A stretch of 64,000 nucleotides of DNA from a virus. Position numbers and translations under genes: made by a program. Within the stretch, counting starts at the first letter, position 1, and every line of letters starts with the position of its first letter. Positions 31,962-40,130 of the stretch are shown here, piece by piece. The notes below the pieces were generated by a model, which ran no database searches, was not told the DNA's origin, and saw only the letters and a list, made by a program, of their open reading frames with translations. Location of the stretch: positions 1-64,000 of the IMG/VR virus record IMGVR_UViG_3300029448_000009; one strand, written 5' to 3'.

Positions 31962-32552
31962 ATGGGAATGGATGTATATGGGTTAAACCCAACAATAACA
32001 GGAGACAAACCAGGGTTTCCTGATAATTTTAGAGACTTATCACAAAAAGCACAAGATTATTATTGGGAGTTAGATAAAGAGTGGGATGATAATAATCCTG
32101 GTTATTACTTTAGAGCTAATATATGGTCATGGCGTGTAATACATGCATTGTGTGATGCTGCTATTTCAAAATATGAGCTTGACATGAACACAGAAGGATG
32201 GGGTCATAACTCTGGTCATGGTCTTAAGATTACCTCTGAGTGTTACAAACTTGCAGATGCTCTTGAGGATTTTGTAGAAAGTATGGATGATAATAAGATA
32301 GATAGAATTGGTATTAATATGGGTATGTGGACTGTTAGAGGAGAGAATGGGTATAATTTTAAAGAGTTAGATGAAGCTGATAGAAATACATTAGATATAT
32401 TGTATCCAGGTGTTATAGATAGATTACCTATTGAATTTAAAACTAAGAGTGGTGAAGAAATAGAAGTTTATCCTAGTCATCATACTGATATAGATCATTT
32501 AAAAGAGTTTATAAATTTTTTACGAAATTGTAATGGTTTTGAAATAATATGA
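31962..32552 (+). CDS. Hypothetical early protein starting MGMDVYG
   Basis: This 196-aa protein begins MGMDVYGLNPTITGDKPGF, a start I associate with a widespread marine-phage hypothetical family of the form MGMDVYGxxP. The conserved-looking middle has PGYYFRANIWSWRVIHALCDAAIS (about 45-70) and EGWGHNSGHGLKITSECYKLADALEDF. The pattern N-x-W-x-W-R and the histidines could form a binding site, but no activity is known to me. It is followed by overlapping micro-genes. Confidence 0.6.
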   Translation: MGMDVYGLNPTITGDKPGFPDNFRDLSQKAQDYYWELDKEWDDNNPGYYFRANIWSWRVIHALCDAAISKYELDMNTEGWGHNSGHGLKITSECYKLADALEDFVESMDDNKIDRIGINMGMWTVRGENGYNFKELDEADRNTLDILYPGVIDRLPIEFKTKSGEEIEVYPSHHTDIDHLKEFINFLRNCNGFEII

Positions 32553-32632
32553 TAGAAATAGCAATTTACAGTCTATTAGTAGGGATAGCAATAGGCATGT
32601 ATATAACAACACAAATAGATAAAAAGTTATGA
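32549..32632 (+). CDS. 27-aa membrane micro-protein
   Basis: ATG at 32549 overlaps the upstream stop (ATGA), and the frame ends with TGA at 32630-32632. The product has one hydrophobic helix (IEIAIYSLLVGIAIGMYIT) and a short polar tail (TQIDKKL). Its stop in turn overlaps the start of the next small gene, making a chain of coupled starts that supports real translation. Confidence 0.45.
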   Translation: MIEIAIYSLLVGIAIGMYITTQIDKKL

Positions 32633-32793
32633 TGAATAAATTAAAATACTATATAATAGCGTGGTTGCAAGGGAGAAAAGCAGCCACGACATTTGCTATA
32701 GAAAGGCAAATTGGTGATTTAAAGAAATATGATCGTAGAAAAGAAAGGTCATGGATATATTGGAATAATAAAATAATGACACCATGGAATTAG
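32629..32793 (+). CDS. Small basic protein (54 aa)
   Basis: The frame begins with ATGATG at 32629, overlapping the preceding stop, and ends with TAG at 32791. The product (MMNKLKYYIIAWLQGRKAATTFAIERQI) continues with a basic stretch (LKKYDRRKERSWIYW). The aromatic, basic character suggests a peripheral membrane or nucleic-acid-binding peptide. It overlaps the start of the next gene by 10 nt. No family is recognised. Confidence 0.45.
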   Translation: MMNKLKYYIIAWLQGRKAATTFAIERQIGDLKKYDRRKERSWIYWNNKIMTPWN

Positions 32794-32897
32794 ACGTTAT
32801 TAGTGAGTGCTGTGATGCACCAACAAACTCAGACACACCTATTTGTACAAGTTGTAATGAATGGTGTGACTATTATTACGAAGAAGATTTAGAATAA
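32784..32897 (+). CDS. 37-aa zinc-knuckle micro-protein (CC...CxxC...C)
   Basis: ATG at 32784, TAA at 32895-32897. The product is MELDVISECCDAPTNSDTP, followed by ICTSCNEWCDYYYEEDLE. The pattern S-E-C-C-x-A-P ... I-C-x-x-C-x-E-x-C is a compact metal-binding motif that recurs in very small proteins of marine phages. It probably holds one zinc ion. It overlaps the previous gene by 10 nt, continuing the coupled chain. Confidence 0.6.
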   Translation: MELDVISECCDAPTNSDTPICTSCNEWCDYYYEEDLE

Positions 32898-32924
32898 ATA
32901 CTAACATTTAAAAACCTTAACAAC

Positions 32925-33218
32925 ATGTACAAAGTAAAATTTGAATGTGATTTACTAGGAGATCACACAGCAAATGTCCTAGATTTATGTGAAACAGATA
33001 CAATTCAATTTAATAGTGCATTTGATGCAATTTTATTTATTGAGGATTGTACAAATGCAATAACTACGGTCGGGGAGATCATACCGTGGTTAGCCAAAAA
33101 TGAGATATATTTTGAAGAAATGAGTCAACAAGCAAGACCATTCTCAGAAATGTCTAAAGATGCAGGCAATATACATTTAATAACAAACACAAATGATTTC
33201 AAACAATTAATTAAATAA
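32925..33218 (+). CDS. Hypothetical early protein (97 aa)
   Basis: This 97-aa acidic protein (MYKVKFECDLLGDHTANVLDLCETDTIQFNSAFDAILFIEDC) has alternating strands and helices and a polar C-terminal part (EMSQQARPFSEMSKDAGNIHLI). There is no membrane segment or catalytic motif. It lies between the small zinc protein and the 207-aa early protein. The function is not recognised. Confidence 0.5.
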   Translation: MYKVKFECDLLGDHTANVLDLCETDTIQFNSAFDAILFIEDCTNAITTVGEIIPWLAKNEIYFEEMSQQARPFSEMSKDAGNIHLITNTNDFKQLIK

Positions 33219-33237
33219 CATTAAAAATAAGAATATT

Positions 33238-33861
33238 ATGGAAAATAATCTTAATAGTGGATCAATAGAATCCCTACAACCAGGCCAAACATTATTGATT
33301 GGTGCAAGACAAGTAAACAATGGCAAGATTCAATTAGAATTTGCAGAGAAAATATCTGCAAGTGATAAACCTGCTAATGCTTTATCTTTATTAAATGCTA
33401 GTGATAGCAGATTTAGCAGTGGTGCTAGAAGATCATGGACAACTGCAGAACCAGTTGATGCAACTAAAACATTTGGAGTAGATTTTTCTGAAGGAAACCA
33501 AGATTGGTACAGCAGTGAAAGAGGTATGCAAATGGATCTTAATATCTTAAACCCATTTGTTGCTTTAAATGGAACAGACTACAGATTTAAAATGAGAATT
33601 GTAGAAGTTACATCTAAAGAAGCTAATGAGTGGGAACTAGATAACGTAGAAAAAGCTGCTAAACGTGCAGGTAAAGATGGTGATTATATTACTCATAGTG
33701 GTGATTACATCTTCTCAAGAACAGAAATGGTTCTTGCTAAACCTGAGCAGAAAATAGTTCATACATTATTAGAGTCTGATACACAGACTACACAAACACC
33801 TGTAAATCAGGGGGTTACAGCTGATAAAGTTGTAGAGACAGCCGATGAATTTATAGTATAA
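33238..33861 (+). CDS. Hypothetical, probably abundant early protein (207 aa)
   Basis: This protein starts MENNLNSGSIESLQPGQTLLIGARQV and has a beta-rich first half (KIQLEFAEKI, GARRSWTTAEPVDATKTFGVDF), a middle WYSSERGMQMDLNILNPFVALNGTDYRFKMRIVEV, and a disordered Thr/Gln-rich end. The 3' flank carries three folded elements including a strong terminator, suggesting a defined, stable and abundant transcript. The 'LNILNPF...YRFKMRIVE' part may be an OB-like strand pattern, so a single-strand-binding role is conceivable but unproven. Confidence 0.55.
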   Translation: MENNLNSGSIESLQPGQTLLIGARQVNNGKIQLEFAEKISASDKPANALSLLNASDSRFSSGARRSWTTAEPVDATKTFGVDFSEGNQDWYSSERGMQMDLNILNPFVALNGTDYRFKMRIVEVTSKEANEWELDNVEKAAKRAGKDGDYITHSGDYIFSRTEMVLAKPEQKIVHTLLESDTQTTQTPVNQGVTADKVVETADEFIV

Positions 33862-33869
33862 ATAAATTC

Positions 33870-33893
33870 TTTATAATACTTGTGTATTATAAA
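33870..33893 (+). promoter_or_regulatory. Perfect 10-bp AT hairpin after the 207-aa early gene
   Basis: TTTATAATAC/GTATTATAAA (33870-33879 with 33884-33893) with loop TTGT, 9 nt after the stop codon at 33861. There is no U-run; it is a likely 3'-end structure or operator-like palindrome. Confidence 0.6.
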
Positions 33894-33905
33894 TAAATTG
33901 TTTAT

Positions 33906-33983
33906 ATTTGCTTGTGTGATATTAGAGATAACAGATCTTAAATAATTTGTTGTTAATACAATCTAATTAAAAACCAAGCAAAT
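33906..33983 (+). ncRNA. Candidate 78-nt folded RNA upstream of the polymerase genes
   Basis: A perfect 9-bp closing stem ATTTGCTTG/CAAGCAAAT (33906-33914 with 33975-33983) encloses a perfect 6-bp stem ATTAGA/TCTAAT (33921-33926 with 33962-33967) and small apical repeats (TTGT/ACAA). No open frame lies in it. A strong terminator begins 10 nt later, so it could be a discrete small RNA or the folded 3' end of the upstream mRNA. Confidence 0.55.
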
Positions 33984-33992
33984 GTGTGTAAG

Positions 33993-34025
33993 TAAGGGGG
34001 AACCAAAAGTTTCCCCTTATTTTTT
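33993..34025 (+). terminator. Intrinsic terminator before the DNA polymerase genes
   Basis: An 11-bp stem with one G-U pair (TAAGGGGGAAC with GTTTCCCCTTA, 33993-34003 and 34009-34019), loop CAAAA, followed by six T. It separates the small early genes from the polymerase operon. Confidence 0.9.
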
Positions 34026-34031
34026 CTAGTA

Positions 34032-34232
34032 ATGTTTAAACTCTGCGTAATGGGACATATGAAATCTATTGAGCAAATGGTTCGAGACGGATCATTTGAC
34101 TCTGAGTTTATGCCTTCTTATAAAAAGGCAATTGATAAAGATCAAAACACATTTATATTTGCAGGACAAAGATACAATATAGAATACGGGAGAGCCGTAG
34201 TTAACTTTGTTATAAAACACAAAAACATATGA
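34032..34232 (+). CDS. Small hypothetical protein coupled to DNA polymerase
   Basis: This protein has 66 aa from ATG 34032, or 57 aa from the in-frame ATG 34059 (MKSIEQMVRDGSFDSEFMPSY), which I consider equally likely because 34032 lies only 7 nt after the terminator. The C-terminal half is beta-like (TFIFAGQRYNIEYGRAVVNFVI). The stop overlaps the polymerase start (ATGA). No motif is recognised. Confidence 0.5.
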   Translation: MFKLCVMGHMKSIEQMVRDGSFDSEFMPSYKKAIDKDQNTFIFAGQRYNIEYGRAVVNFVIKHKNI

Positions 34233-36124
34233 TTTATTATATAGGAAATAAAGGTTTATCAGCAGACATTAGTTGTTGTATTAATGCAACTACAGATTTT
34301 GCAGTTAGTTATCTAAAAGATAAAGAGGTATTAGGTGTCGATACAGAAACAGAAGGTATGGACTTTACTTCTAAGAAAATGATAATGTTCCAAATAGGTG
34401 ATAAGACTCATCAATTTATATTTGATACAAGAGTAGCATCTATTGAACCTTTACGAGAAATATTAGAAAGCAAGAAAATCATTAAAATATTACATAATGC
34501 TAAATTTGATTATAAATTCATTAGAAAATGGGCTAATATAGAGCTAGTTAATGTTTATGATACATTTTTAACAGAAAGAGTGCTACACTGTGGTAAAAGA
34601 GGACCAAAATATGGGTTAAAAGACTTAGTTAAAAACTATTTTGATAAAGACTTGGACAAAGACACAAGAAATCAATTTGTTAAATTACAAGGACAACCTT
34701 ATACTGATAAACAAATGCAGTATGGTGCTGAAGACGTAGAATATCTAATTGACATTAGATTAAAACAATTACCACAAATAGCAGATAAAAAATTAGAAGA
34801 GTTAGTTCAGCTTGAAAACATGGCTGTGCTAGCTTTCTCTGATATAGAATACAACGGATTAGATTTAGATCAAGAAGCATGGTTAAAACTTGACAATGAG
34901 AATGAAGGTAAAGCCAAAGAGTATTATCAAGATTTAGACAATGCAGTCTTACAAGATCCAAGATTAGAACCGTTTGTATTAAAATATGTTCAAGGAGATT
35001 TATTCACTGGACATGAAGAGTTGAGAAAAGTTGGTGTGAATTGGGACTCACCTAAACAGGTGTTAAGAGTCTTTAATGCGCTAATCCCTGAGTTAGAAAA
35101 TGTTAATGGTAAAGAACTGTATAAGCATAGAAAATATGGCTTAGTTAGCAAGTACATACGATACAAAGAGTATATGAAGCTCTGTACATCATATGGTAAA
35201 CCATTCTTTAAATACTTTAAGAGTGATGGCAAGATTCACACTAACTTTCATCAAATACTGGATACGGGGCGTGTAAGCTCTAGTGATCCTAATATGCAAC
35301 AAATTCCTGCAAACAATGACTTTAGAAATTGTTTCATAGCTCCTGAAGGCTGGTCGTTTGTAAGCTCTGACTACACTAGTCAAGAGTTAAACGTCATTGC
35401 TTTTGGTTCTAAAGATCCTGTTTGGATACAAGCATTAGAAGATGGACAAGATCTTCACAGTGTATGTGCTGAACTAGTTTATAAGGAAAAGTGGAGTAAG
35501 GCTGCTGAAGACAATTGTGCTTACCTTGGGGGTAAGGTTAAGTGTGAATGTCCTCAGCACCAAACTCTCAGAAATAATGTTAAAGCAATTAACTTTGGTT
35601 TAGCTTATGGTATGGGTCCATTTAAATTAGCAGATACTTTACAAATTAGTAAACAAGCTGCTGTAGATTTAATAGATGAATATTTTAAAGCATTTCCTTC
35701 TATTAAAGGGTTTTTAGAAAAGCTTGGTAACTTTGGTAAACAATATGGTTACATTAAAACTTTTCCCCCATTTAATAGAAAGAGATGGTTTAGTACATGG
35801 TATCCACGAATTTGGAACAATAGATCTTCTATAATGGAGGTTGGTAGTATTGAACGTGCATCTAAAAATACTCCTATTCAAGGTGCAAGTGCAGACATGA
35901 CTAAATTAGCGTTAGTAATTATTCACAAACATATTAAAGAGAATAATCTACCTGTTAAAATGGTAATGACTGTACATGATCAGATAGATACTATTTGTAG
36001 TAACAGCTACACTAAAACATGGAAAAAACAAATGACTCTATTAATGGAACAAGCAGCAAGAACTATAGTAACTAATGGACTATTGAAAGCAGATACACAC
36101 ATATCTAAAACATGGTCAAAATAA
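34229..36124 (+). CDS. Family A DNA polymerase with 3'-5' exonuclease domain
   Basis: This 631-aa protein is the replicative DNA polymerase. The exonuclease part has VDTETEG (D38, ExoI), ILHNAKFDYKF (about 87, ExoII) and MQYGAEDVEYLID (about 170, ExoIII). The polymerase part has motif A SSDYTSQELN (D381), motif B KAINFGLAYG (K452-Y460) and motif C MTVHDQID (H583-D584). It lacks a 5' nuclease domain, which is encoded separately at 47315-48088. All catalytic acids are visible, so it should be active. T7-like compactness and neighbours fit a crAss-like replisome. Confidence 0.95.
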   Translation: MIYYIGNKGLSADISCCINATTDFAVSYLKDKEVLGVDTETEGMDFTSKKMIMFQIGDKTHQFIFDTRVASIEPLREILESKKIIKILHNAKFDYKFIRKWANIELVNVYDTFLTERVLHCGKRGPKYGLKDLVKNYFDKDLDKDTRNQFVKLQGQPYTDKQMQYGAEDVEYLIDIRLKQLPQIADKKLEELVQLENMAVLAFSDIEYNGLDLDQEAWLKLDNENEGKAKEYYQDLDNAVLQDPRLEPFVLKYVQGDLFTGHEELRKVGVNWDSPKQVLRVFNALIPELENVNGKELYKHRKYGLVSKYIRYKEYMKLCTSYGKPFFKYFKSDGKIHTNFHQILDTGRVSSSDPNMQQIPANNDFRNCFIAPEGWSFVSSDYTSQELNVIAFGSKDPVWIQALEDGQDLHSVCAELVYKEKWSKAAEDNCAYLGGKVKCECPQHQTLRNNVKAINFGLAYGMGPFKLADTLQISKQAAVDLIDEYFKAFPSIKGFLEKLGNFGKQYGYIKTFPPFNRKRWFSTWYPRIWNNRSSIMEVGSIERASKNTPIQGASADMTKLALVIIHKHIKENNLPVKMVMTVHDQIDTICSNSYTKTWKKQMTLLMEQAARTIVTNGLLKADTHISKTWSK

Positions 36125-36132
36125 TTTAAATT

Positions 36133-36540
36133 ATGAAATACGAAGTAAGTAAAGGTCATCCTAGATATAAAGAAGCTATGCATATGATTGAAATAATGTG
36201 CAAAGCTTTAGGAACTAAAAAGGGTGAATTAAGAAATGTTACTAGAACTAGAAATCTAGTAGATGCTAGGCGTGTGTGCTATGTATTGTTAGCTGAAAGG
36301 CTACAAATGCCTACATTACATATAGCTGGTTATTTTGATAAAGACCATGCTACAGTTAGACATAGTCTTCTACAACATGATAGTTTTTATCAGTTTGATA
36401 AAGACTATAGAATACAATTTGATTATGTTAAAAGCATAGTAGATAAAAATGAATATGTGGAAGAAGATGTTTATGATGTAATTAATAATTTGTTATTAAG
36501 AGTAGAAATATTAGAAGGTAAATTAAAGAAAGCGTTATGA
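36133..36540 (+). CDS. DnaA domain IV-like DNA-binding protein
   Basis: This 135-aa protein has the signature of the DnaA C-terminal domain at residues about 37-80: RTRNLVDARRVCYVLLAERL, then LHIAGYFDKDHATVRHSL (compare the host DnaA motif with D-H-T-T-V-x-H). The AAA+ and N-terminal domains are missing, so it cannot itself hydrolyse ATP like DnaA. It may recognise a DnaA-box-like site in the phage origin, mimic DnaA, or block host initiation. A helical tail (VEILEGKLKKAL) could dimerise. It is placed directly after the polymerase. Confidence 0.75.
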   Translation: MKYEVSKGHPRYKEAMHMIEIMCKALGTKKGELRNVTRTRNLVDARRVCYVLLAERLQMPTLHIAGYFDKDHATVRHSLLQHDSFYQFDKDYRIQFDYVKSIVDKNEYVEEDVYDVINNLLLRVEILEGKLKKAL

Positions 36541-36764
36541 AATCACATTACACAAAGAAAATAAATGATTGGGAACTAAATATAGAATATAATTATATAC
36601 CAGCTGAAGCTTCTACACAAGACTATCCAGGGGTGGGGAGTAGTGTAGAAGTGGAAGCTGCGTATTTGTTTGAGAAAGATATCTCAGATTTTTTGTATGA
36701 GTTTTGTCCCGATGAAATGTATGAATTAGAAAAAGAAATAACTGAATACCATGAAGATAATTAA
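36537..36764 (+). CDS. Hypothetical acidic protein (75 aa)
   Basis: This small acidic protein (MKSHYTKKINDWELNIEYNYIPAEASTQDYPGVGSSVEVEAAY) ends in a helix (YELEKEITEYHEDN). The first part suggests strands (WELNIEYNYIPA) and the residues PGVGSSVEVE are seen in small replication-module proteins of marine phages. It overlaps its neighbours by 4 nt upstream and 14 nt downstream. No function is recognised. Confidence 0.5.
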   Translation: MKSHYTKKINDWELNIEYNYIPAEASTQDYPGVGSSVEVEAAYLFEKDISDFLYEFCPDEMYELEKEITEYHEDN

Positions 36765-37950
36765 AACAATGAGTAACTGCATAGAAATAAAAGATAGAGA
36801 ACAGAAAAAAGCACTGAATGCATGGGCTAAAGCTGGATTTAAAGGATCTGTAATTGCAGGTACTGGATTTGGTAAGTCCCGTGTAGGCGTGCTAGCTGTA
36901 GGTGAAACCTTAAGAAGGAATCAAGCAGCTAGAGGAATAGTATTAGTCCCAACCATACAATTGCAAGAACAGTTTGAAGATGAATTTAATAAATGGAAAT
37001 ATTCAGATGTGCTAGATCGCGTTGATATTGTTTGTTATCAGTCTGCATATAAACTACAAAATCAATTTTATAATATTGTAGTAGCAGATGAGATACACTT
37101 AGGTTTAAGTACAGAACACATTAAATTTTTTGAAAACAATACATGTGATAGATTATTATGTATGACTGCAACTCAACCTGAAGAATTAGAATACAAAGCA
37201 AAGTTAATGACTCTTGCTCCTGTAGCCTATGAATTAACATTGGATGAGTGTGTAGGGTTAGGATTAGTATCTCCTTATAAAATTTATTGTTTACCTGTTA
37301 CATTGACAGAGGAAGAGGCTAAAGATTATAAAAAAGCAAATAACATGTTTGTTCACTACAAATATAAGTTGGGACAATTTGATGCTTTTAACGAAGCCAA
37401 AAGAATTCTTGCTAGCAGTAATGCTGGTGGTCATGAAAAACAATGGGCTGTATTATTTTATAAAGCTATTAGACAGCGTAAAGCTATAGTAGATTTTGCG
37501 ATTAATAAAATTACTGCAATACAAAAGATAGTATTATCTAACTTAAAGAAAAGAGTATTAACATTTTCAGGTGCTAATGATTTTACAGATCAAATCTGTG
37601 AAGCGTTAGAACCTCTTGCATTAGCATATCATTCTAAAAAGACAAAAAAGCAAAAAGAAAACGCATTAACGTCTTTTAAGGATAAAAAAGTTAATGTATT
37701 GTGTTCAACTAAAGCACTTAATCAAGGTTTTGATGTGCCTGATGCAGACTATGGTATTATATCTGGACTAACAAGTAAATCATTAACTATGATCCAACGT
37801 GTGGGACGATTACTACGTTTTCAAGAAGAAAAAGTAGGTAAAATTGTTGTTCTTTATATAAAAGATACACAAGAAGAAAAGTGGTTAAAATCAGCAGTAA
37901 AAGGTTTAACTAATGTCAATTGGATTGACAAAATAAATGAAATAAATTAG
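36751..37950 (+). CDS. SF2 DNA helicase (UvsW/DEAD-like)
   Basis: This 399-aa helicase has motif I VIAGTGFGKSRVG (about 31-43), Ia IVLVPTIQLQEQF, motif II VVADEIHLG (DEIH, about 110), motif III LLCMTATQPE (about 132), motif V LCSTKALNQGFDVPDAD (about 315) and motif VI TMIQRVGRLLRF (about 345). The glycine-phenylalanine insert in the P-loop (G-T-G-F-G-K-S) is common in phage UvsW-like proteins. It probably remodels replication or recombination intermediates. ATG at 36769 is an alternative start that removes the 14-nt overlap. Confidence 0.9.
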   Translation: MKIIKTMSNCIEIKDREQKKALNAWAKAGFKGSVIAGTGFGKSRVGVLAVGETLRRNQAARGIVLVPTIQLQEQFEDEFNKWKYSDVLDRVDIVCYQSAYKLQNQFYNIVVADEIHLGLSTEHIKFFENNTCDRLLCMTATQPEELEYKAKLMTLAPVAYELTLDECVGLGLVSPYKIYCLPVTLTEEEAKDYKKANNMFVHYKYKLGQFDAFNEAKRILASSNAGGHEKQWAVLFYKAIRQRKAIVDFAINKITAIQKIVLSNLKKRVLTFSGANDFTDQICEALEPLALAYHSKKTKKQKENALTSFKDKKVNVLCSTKALNQGFDVPDADYGIISGLTSKSLTMIQRVGRLLRFQEEKVGKIVVLYIKDTQEEKWLKSAVKGLTNVNWIDKINEIN

Positions 37951-37951
37951 G

Positions 37952-38491
37952 ATGAAAATAGAAATTGACTTATCTTTACTTCAGGATATAGGCTTACGTC
38001 CTGACGATTATATATATCTTTATAGTATTTACAGAAAAGCATATTCGTATGCTGGTAAATTGCGTGTGTCACCCAGATTAGAAACTGATGGGTGGATTGT
38101 TTACGGTGAAGACGTTACTAAACACGTTATACAACAAAAATTTAGAGATCTATTCGTTAGTGATACAGATGCTATGTTTGCAGAATTATGTTCTGCATAC
38201 CCTTTTAAAGTAGAATCCCCTACACGTGGTGTAAGGGTTCTACACGCAAAGGATCCAAAGGCAGCTAGCAATAAAAAAGCTAGAAATAAATATAAAAAGA
38301 TTGTAAGTAATAAACCGCATTTGCATAGTCATGTTATGCATTGCTTAAAGATGCAGCTTTCTCACGAAGGTGACAACTTAGGTTACTTACAAAATTTTGA
38401 AACTTGGATAAATAATCATACGTGGGAAAAGTATGAAGATATGAACATAAAAGACATTAACGATGACAGAAGAATCACAAGACAGCTCTGA
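37952..38491 (+). CDS. Hypothetical replication-module protein (179 aa)
   Basis: This protein starts MKIEIDLSLLQDIGLRPDDYIYLYSIYRKAYSYAGKL. It then has a possible winged-helix (TKHVIQQKFRDLFVSDTDAMFAELCSAYPFKVESPTRGVRVLHA) and a lysine-rich linker (KKARNKYKKI), ending in an acidic helical tail. It sits between the SF2 helicase and the DnaB-like helicase and overlaps the latter by 29 nt. This is the position where a helicase loader or primosome partner would be expected, but no ATPase motif is present. Confidence 0.5.
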   Translation: MKIEIDLSLLQDIGLRPDDYIYLYSIYRKAYSYAGKLRVSPRLETDGWIVYGEDVTKHVIQQKFRDLFVSDTDAMFAELCSAYPFKVESPTRGVRVLHAKDPKAASNKKARNKYKKIVSNKPHLHSHVMHCLKMQLSHEGDNLGYLQNFETWINNHTWEKYEDMNIKDINDDRRITRQL

Positions 38492-39407
38492 ATTATTCAA
38501 AGGCAGAGGTTTTCAAAGAATAGATAAGGCAGTTAATCAATCACTAAGCATTGTAAAAAATGCTATGAATGGTAAGCGTAATGTATATCCTACCAAGTGG
38601 CCAAGACTTAATAAGAATTTATTAGGTGGTTTACAGGGTGGAAAAATGTATGTTATTGCAGGTCGTCCTGGTGTTGGTAAATCTGCATTTAGTAATCAAT
38701 TAGTATTTGATTTATTAGATGCAAATACAAACAAAGATATGGTAGTGTTGTATTGGAGTTTTGAGATGCCAGGTTATCAACAAGTTATGCGTAGTGCGTC
38801 TAAAAGTGTGAACAAGCAATTAGGCGATCTTTTGTCTGTAGAAGCAAGATTAAAAGACGAAGAGTTTAAAGATTATGCTGACTCTGTGCAGAAATTTAAT
38901 AAGTATCCTGTTTTCTTTAATAATATTCCTAGAACTATGGATTTTATTAAAGCAACAAATGAACAGGTGTTTATGAAGTCTCCTAATGCACGAGTAGTTA
39001 ATGTATTTGACCACTCTAGATTAATAAAAGGCCAAAATGAACATTCAGAACTACAAAAACTAAATGAAATATCTAAAGGTTGCATGTGGATGCAGTCTAA
39101 AATGGAGGTTATTAACATATTATTATCACAACTAAACAGAAATATAGAACAAGAGCATAGAGCTAAAAATCAATACCAGCCACTCTTGACAGATCTATTT
39201 GGTGGTGACAGCATTGGTCAAGATGCCCATGTTGTAATGATATTAAATAGGCCATTTGATATTTATGGTATAACAAAAACATACTGTAATGAGGAACCAC
39301 AAGGGTTATTAGCATGTCATATAGAAAAGAACCGTGATGGTTTACTTGGTATGATACCTTATGAAGCAGATATGTCAACATTTACAATTAAAGAACGCAA
39401 AAAATAA
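38463..39407 (+). CDS. Replicative DNA helicase, DnaB/RecA-like core
   Basis: This 314-aa protein has the DnaB C-terminal core only. TKWPRLNKNLLGGLQGGKMYVIAGRPGVGKSAFSNQL (about 42-78) contains the Walker A motif G-R-P-G-V-G-K-S. VVLYWSFEMPG (about 97-107) holds the catalytic Glu-Met, ARVVNVFDHSRLIKG the Walker B strand, and LLSQLNRNIE (about 221) the sensor Gln/Asn-Arg. The C-terminal FGGDSIGQDAHVVMILNRP resembles the arginine-finger region. The N-terminal domain of bacterial DnaB is missing, as in other phage helicases that work with a separate primase. Confidence 0.9.
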   Translation: MTEESQDSSELFKGRGFQRIDKAVNQSLSIVKNAMNGKRNVYPTKWPRLNKNLLGGLQGGKMYVIAGRPGVGKSAFSNQLVFDLLDANTNKDMVVLYWSFEMPGYQQVMRSASKSVNKQLGDLLSVEARLKDEEFKDYADSVQKFNKYPVFFNNIPRTMDFIKATNEQVFMKSPNARVVNVFDHSRLIKGQNEHSELQKLNEISKGCMWMQSKMEVINILLSQLNRNIEQEHRAKNQYQPLLTDLFGGDSIGQDAHVVMILNRPFDIYGITKTYCNEEPQGLLACHIEKNRDGLLGMIPYEADMSTFTIKERKK

Positions 39408-39414
39408 TATATAT

Positions 39415-40113
39415 ATGGAATTACCTAAAAACAAGGTTGGTGCTTTACGTAAGTCACCTAAGAACATGGTCATTTATGGCCCGCCTAAAATAGGCAAAAC
39501 AACTGCATTAAGCAAGTTGGAAGATTGTTTAATTATTGATTTAGAAGAAGGATCAGATATGATAGAAGCTTTAAAATTAAAAGCTAATAATCTAGGAGAT
39601 CTTGCTGAAATTGGTAAGAAAATAATGCAAAACAAAAAACCATACAGGTATGTAGCTATAGATACAGTTACAAAACTTGAGGAATGGTGTGAAATAGAAG
39701 GCAAGAAAATCTATCAACTTACCCCTATGGGTAAAAACTTTGATAAAGATCAGAAAGGCATTTCAGTTTTATCTCTTCCTAATGGTGCTGGCTATCTATA
39801 CTTAAGAATAGCATTCAAAAGATGGATAGAAAGGTTAAACAAATTAGCAGATCACGTGATATTAGTTGGTCATCTCAAAGATAAGATGTTAGATAAGAAA
39901 GGAAAAGAAGTTTCTTCTAAAGATCTTGACTTAACAGGGAAGATTAAACAAATAACATGCGCTAACGCTGATGCTATTGGTTATATTTATAGAGAAGGTG
40001 ATACTACTATGGTATCATTTAATTCTATGGATGATATAACTGCAGGATCGCGGTGTGATCATCTCAAGGGCCAAGAAATGGAACTTGATTGGAGTAAAAT
40101 ATTTATTGATTAA
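39415..40113 (+). CDS. P-loop NTPase, AAA_24/RecA-like
   Basis: This 232-aa protein is taken from ATG 39415; the upstream extension from 39361 lies inside the helicase gene. The P-loop is MVIYGPPKIGKTTALSKLED (about 18-38), the Walker B-like strand YRYVAIDTVTKLEEW (about 78-93). There is a Gly/Asn-rich central loop and an N-terminal patch (ELPKNKVGALRKSPKN). Such NTPases are frequent in phage replication operons and resemble the Sak4-like/AAA_24 recombination ATPases. It likely promotes strand annealing or recombination together with the SSB encoded two genes downstream. Confidence 0.8.
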   Translation: MELPKNKVGALRKSPKNMVIYGPPKIGKTTALSKLEDCLIIDLEEGSDMIEALKLKANNLGDLAEIGKKIMQNKKPYRYVAIDTVTKLEEWCEIEGKKIYQLTPMGKNFDKDQKGISVLSLPNGAGYLYLRIAFKRWIERLNKLADHVILVGHLKDKMLDKKGKEVSSKDLDLTGKIKQITCANADAIGYIYREGDTTMVSFNSMDDITAGSRCDHLKGQEMELDWSKIFID

Positions 40114-40130
40114 TTTAAAACACATTTAAA

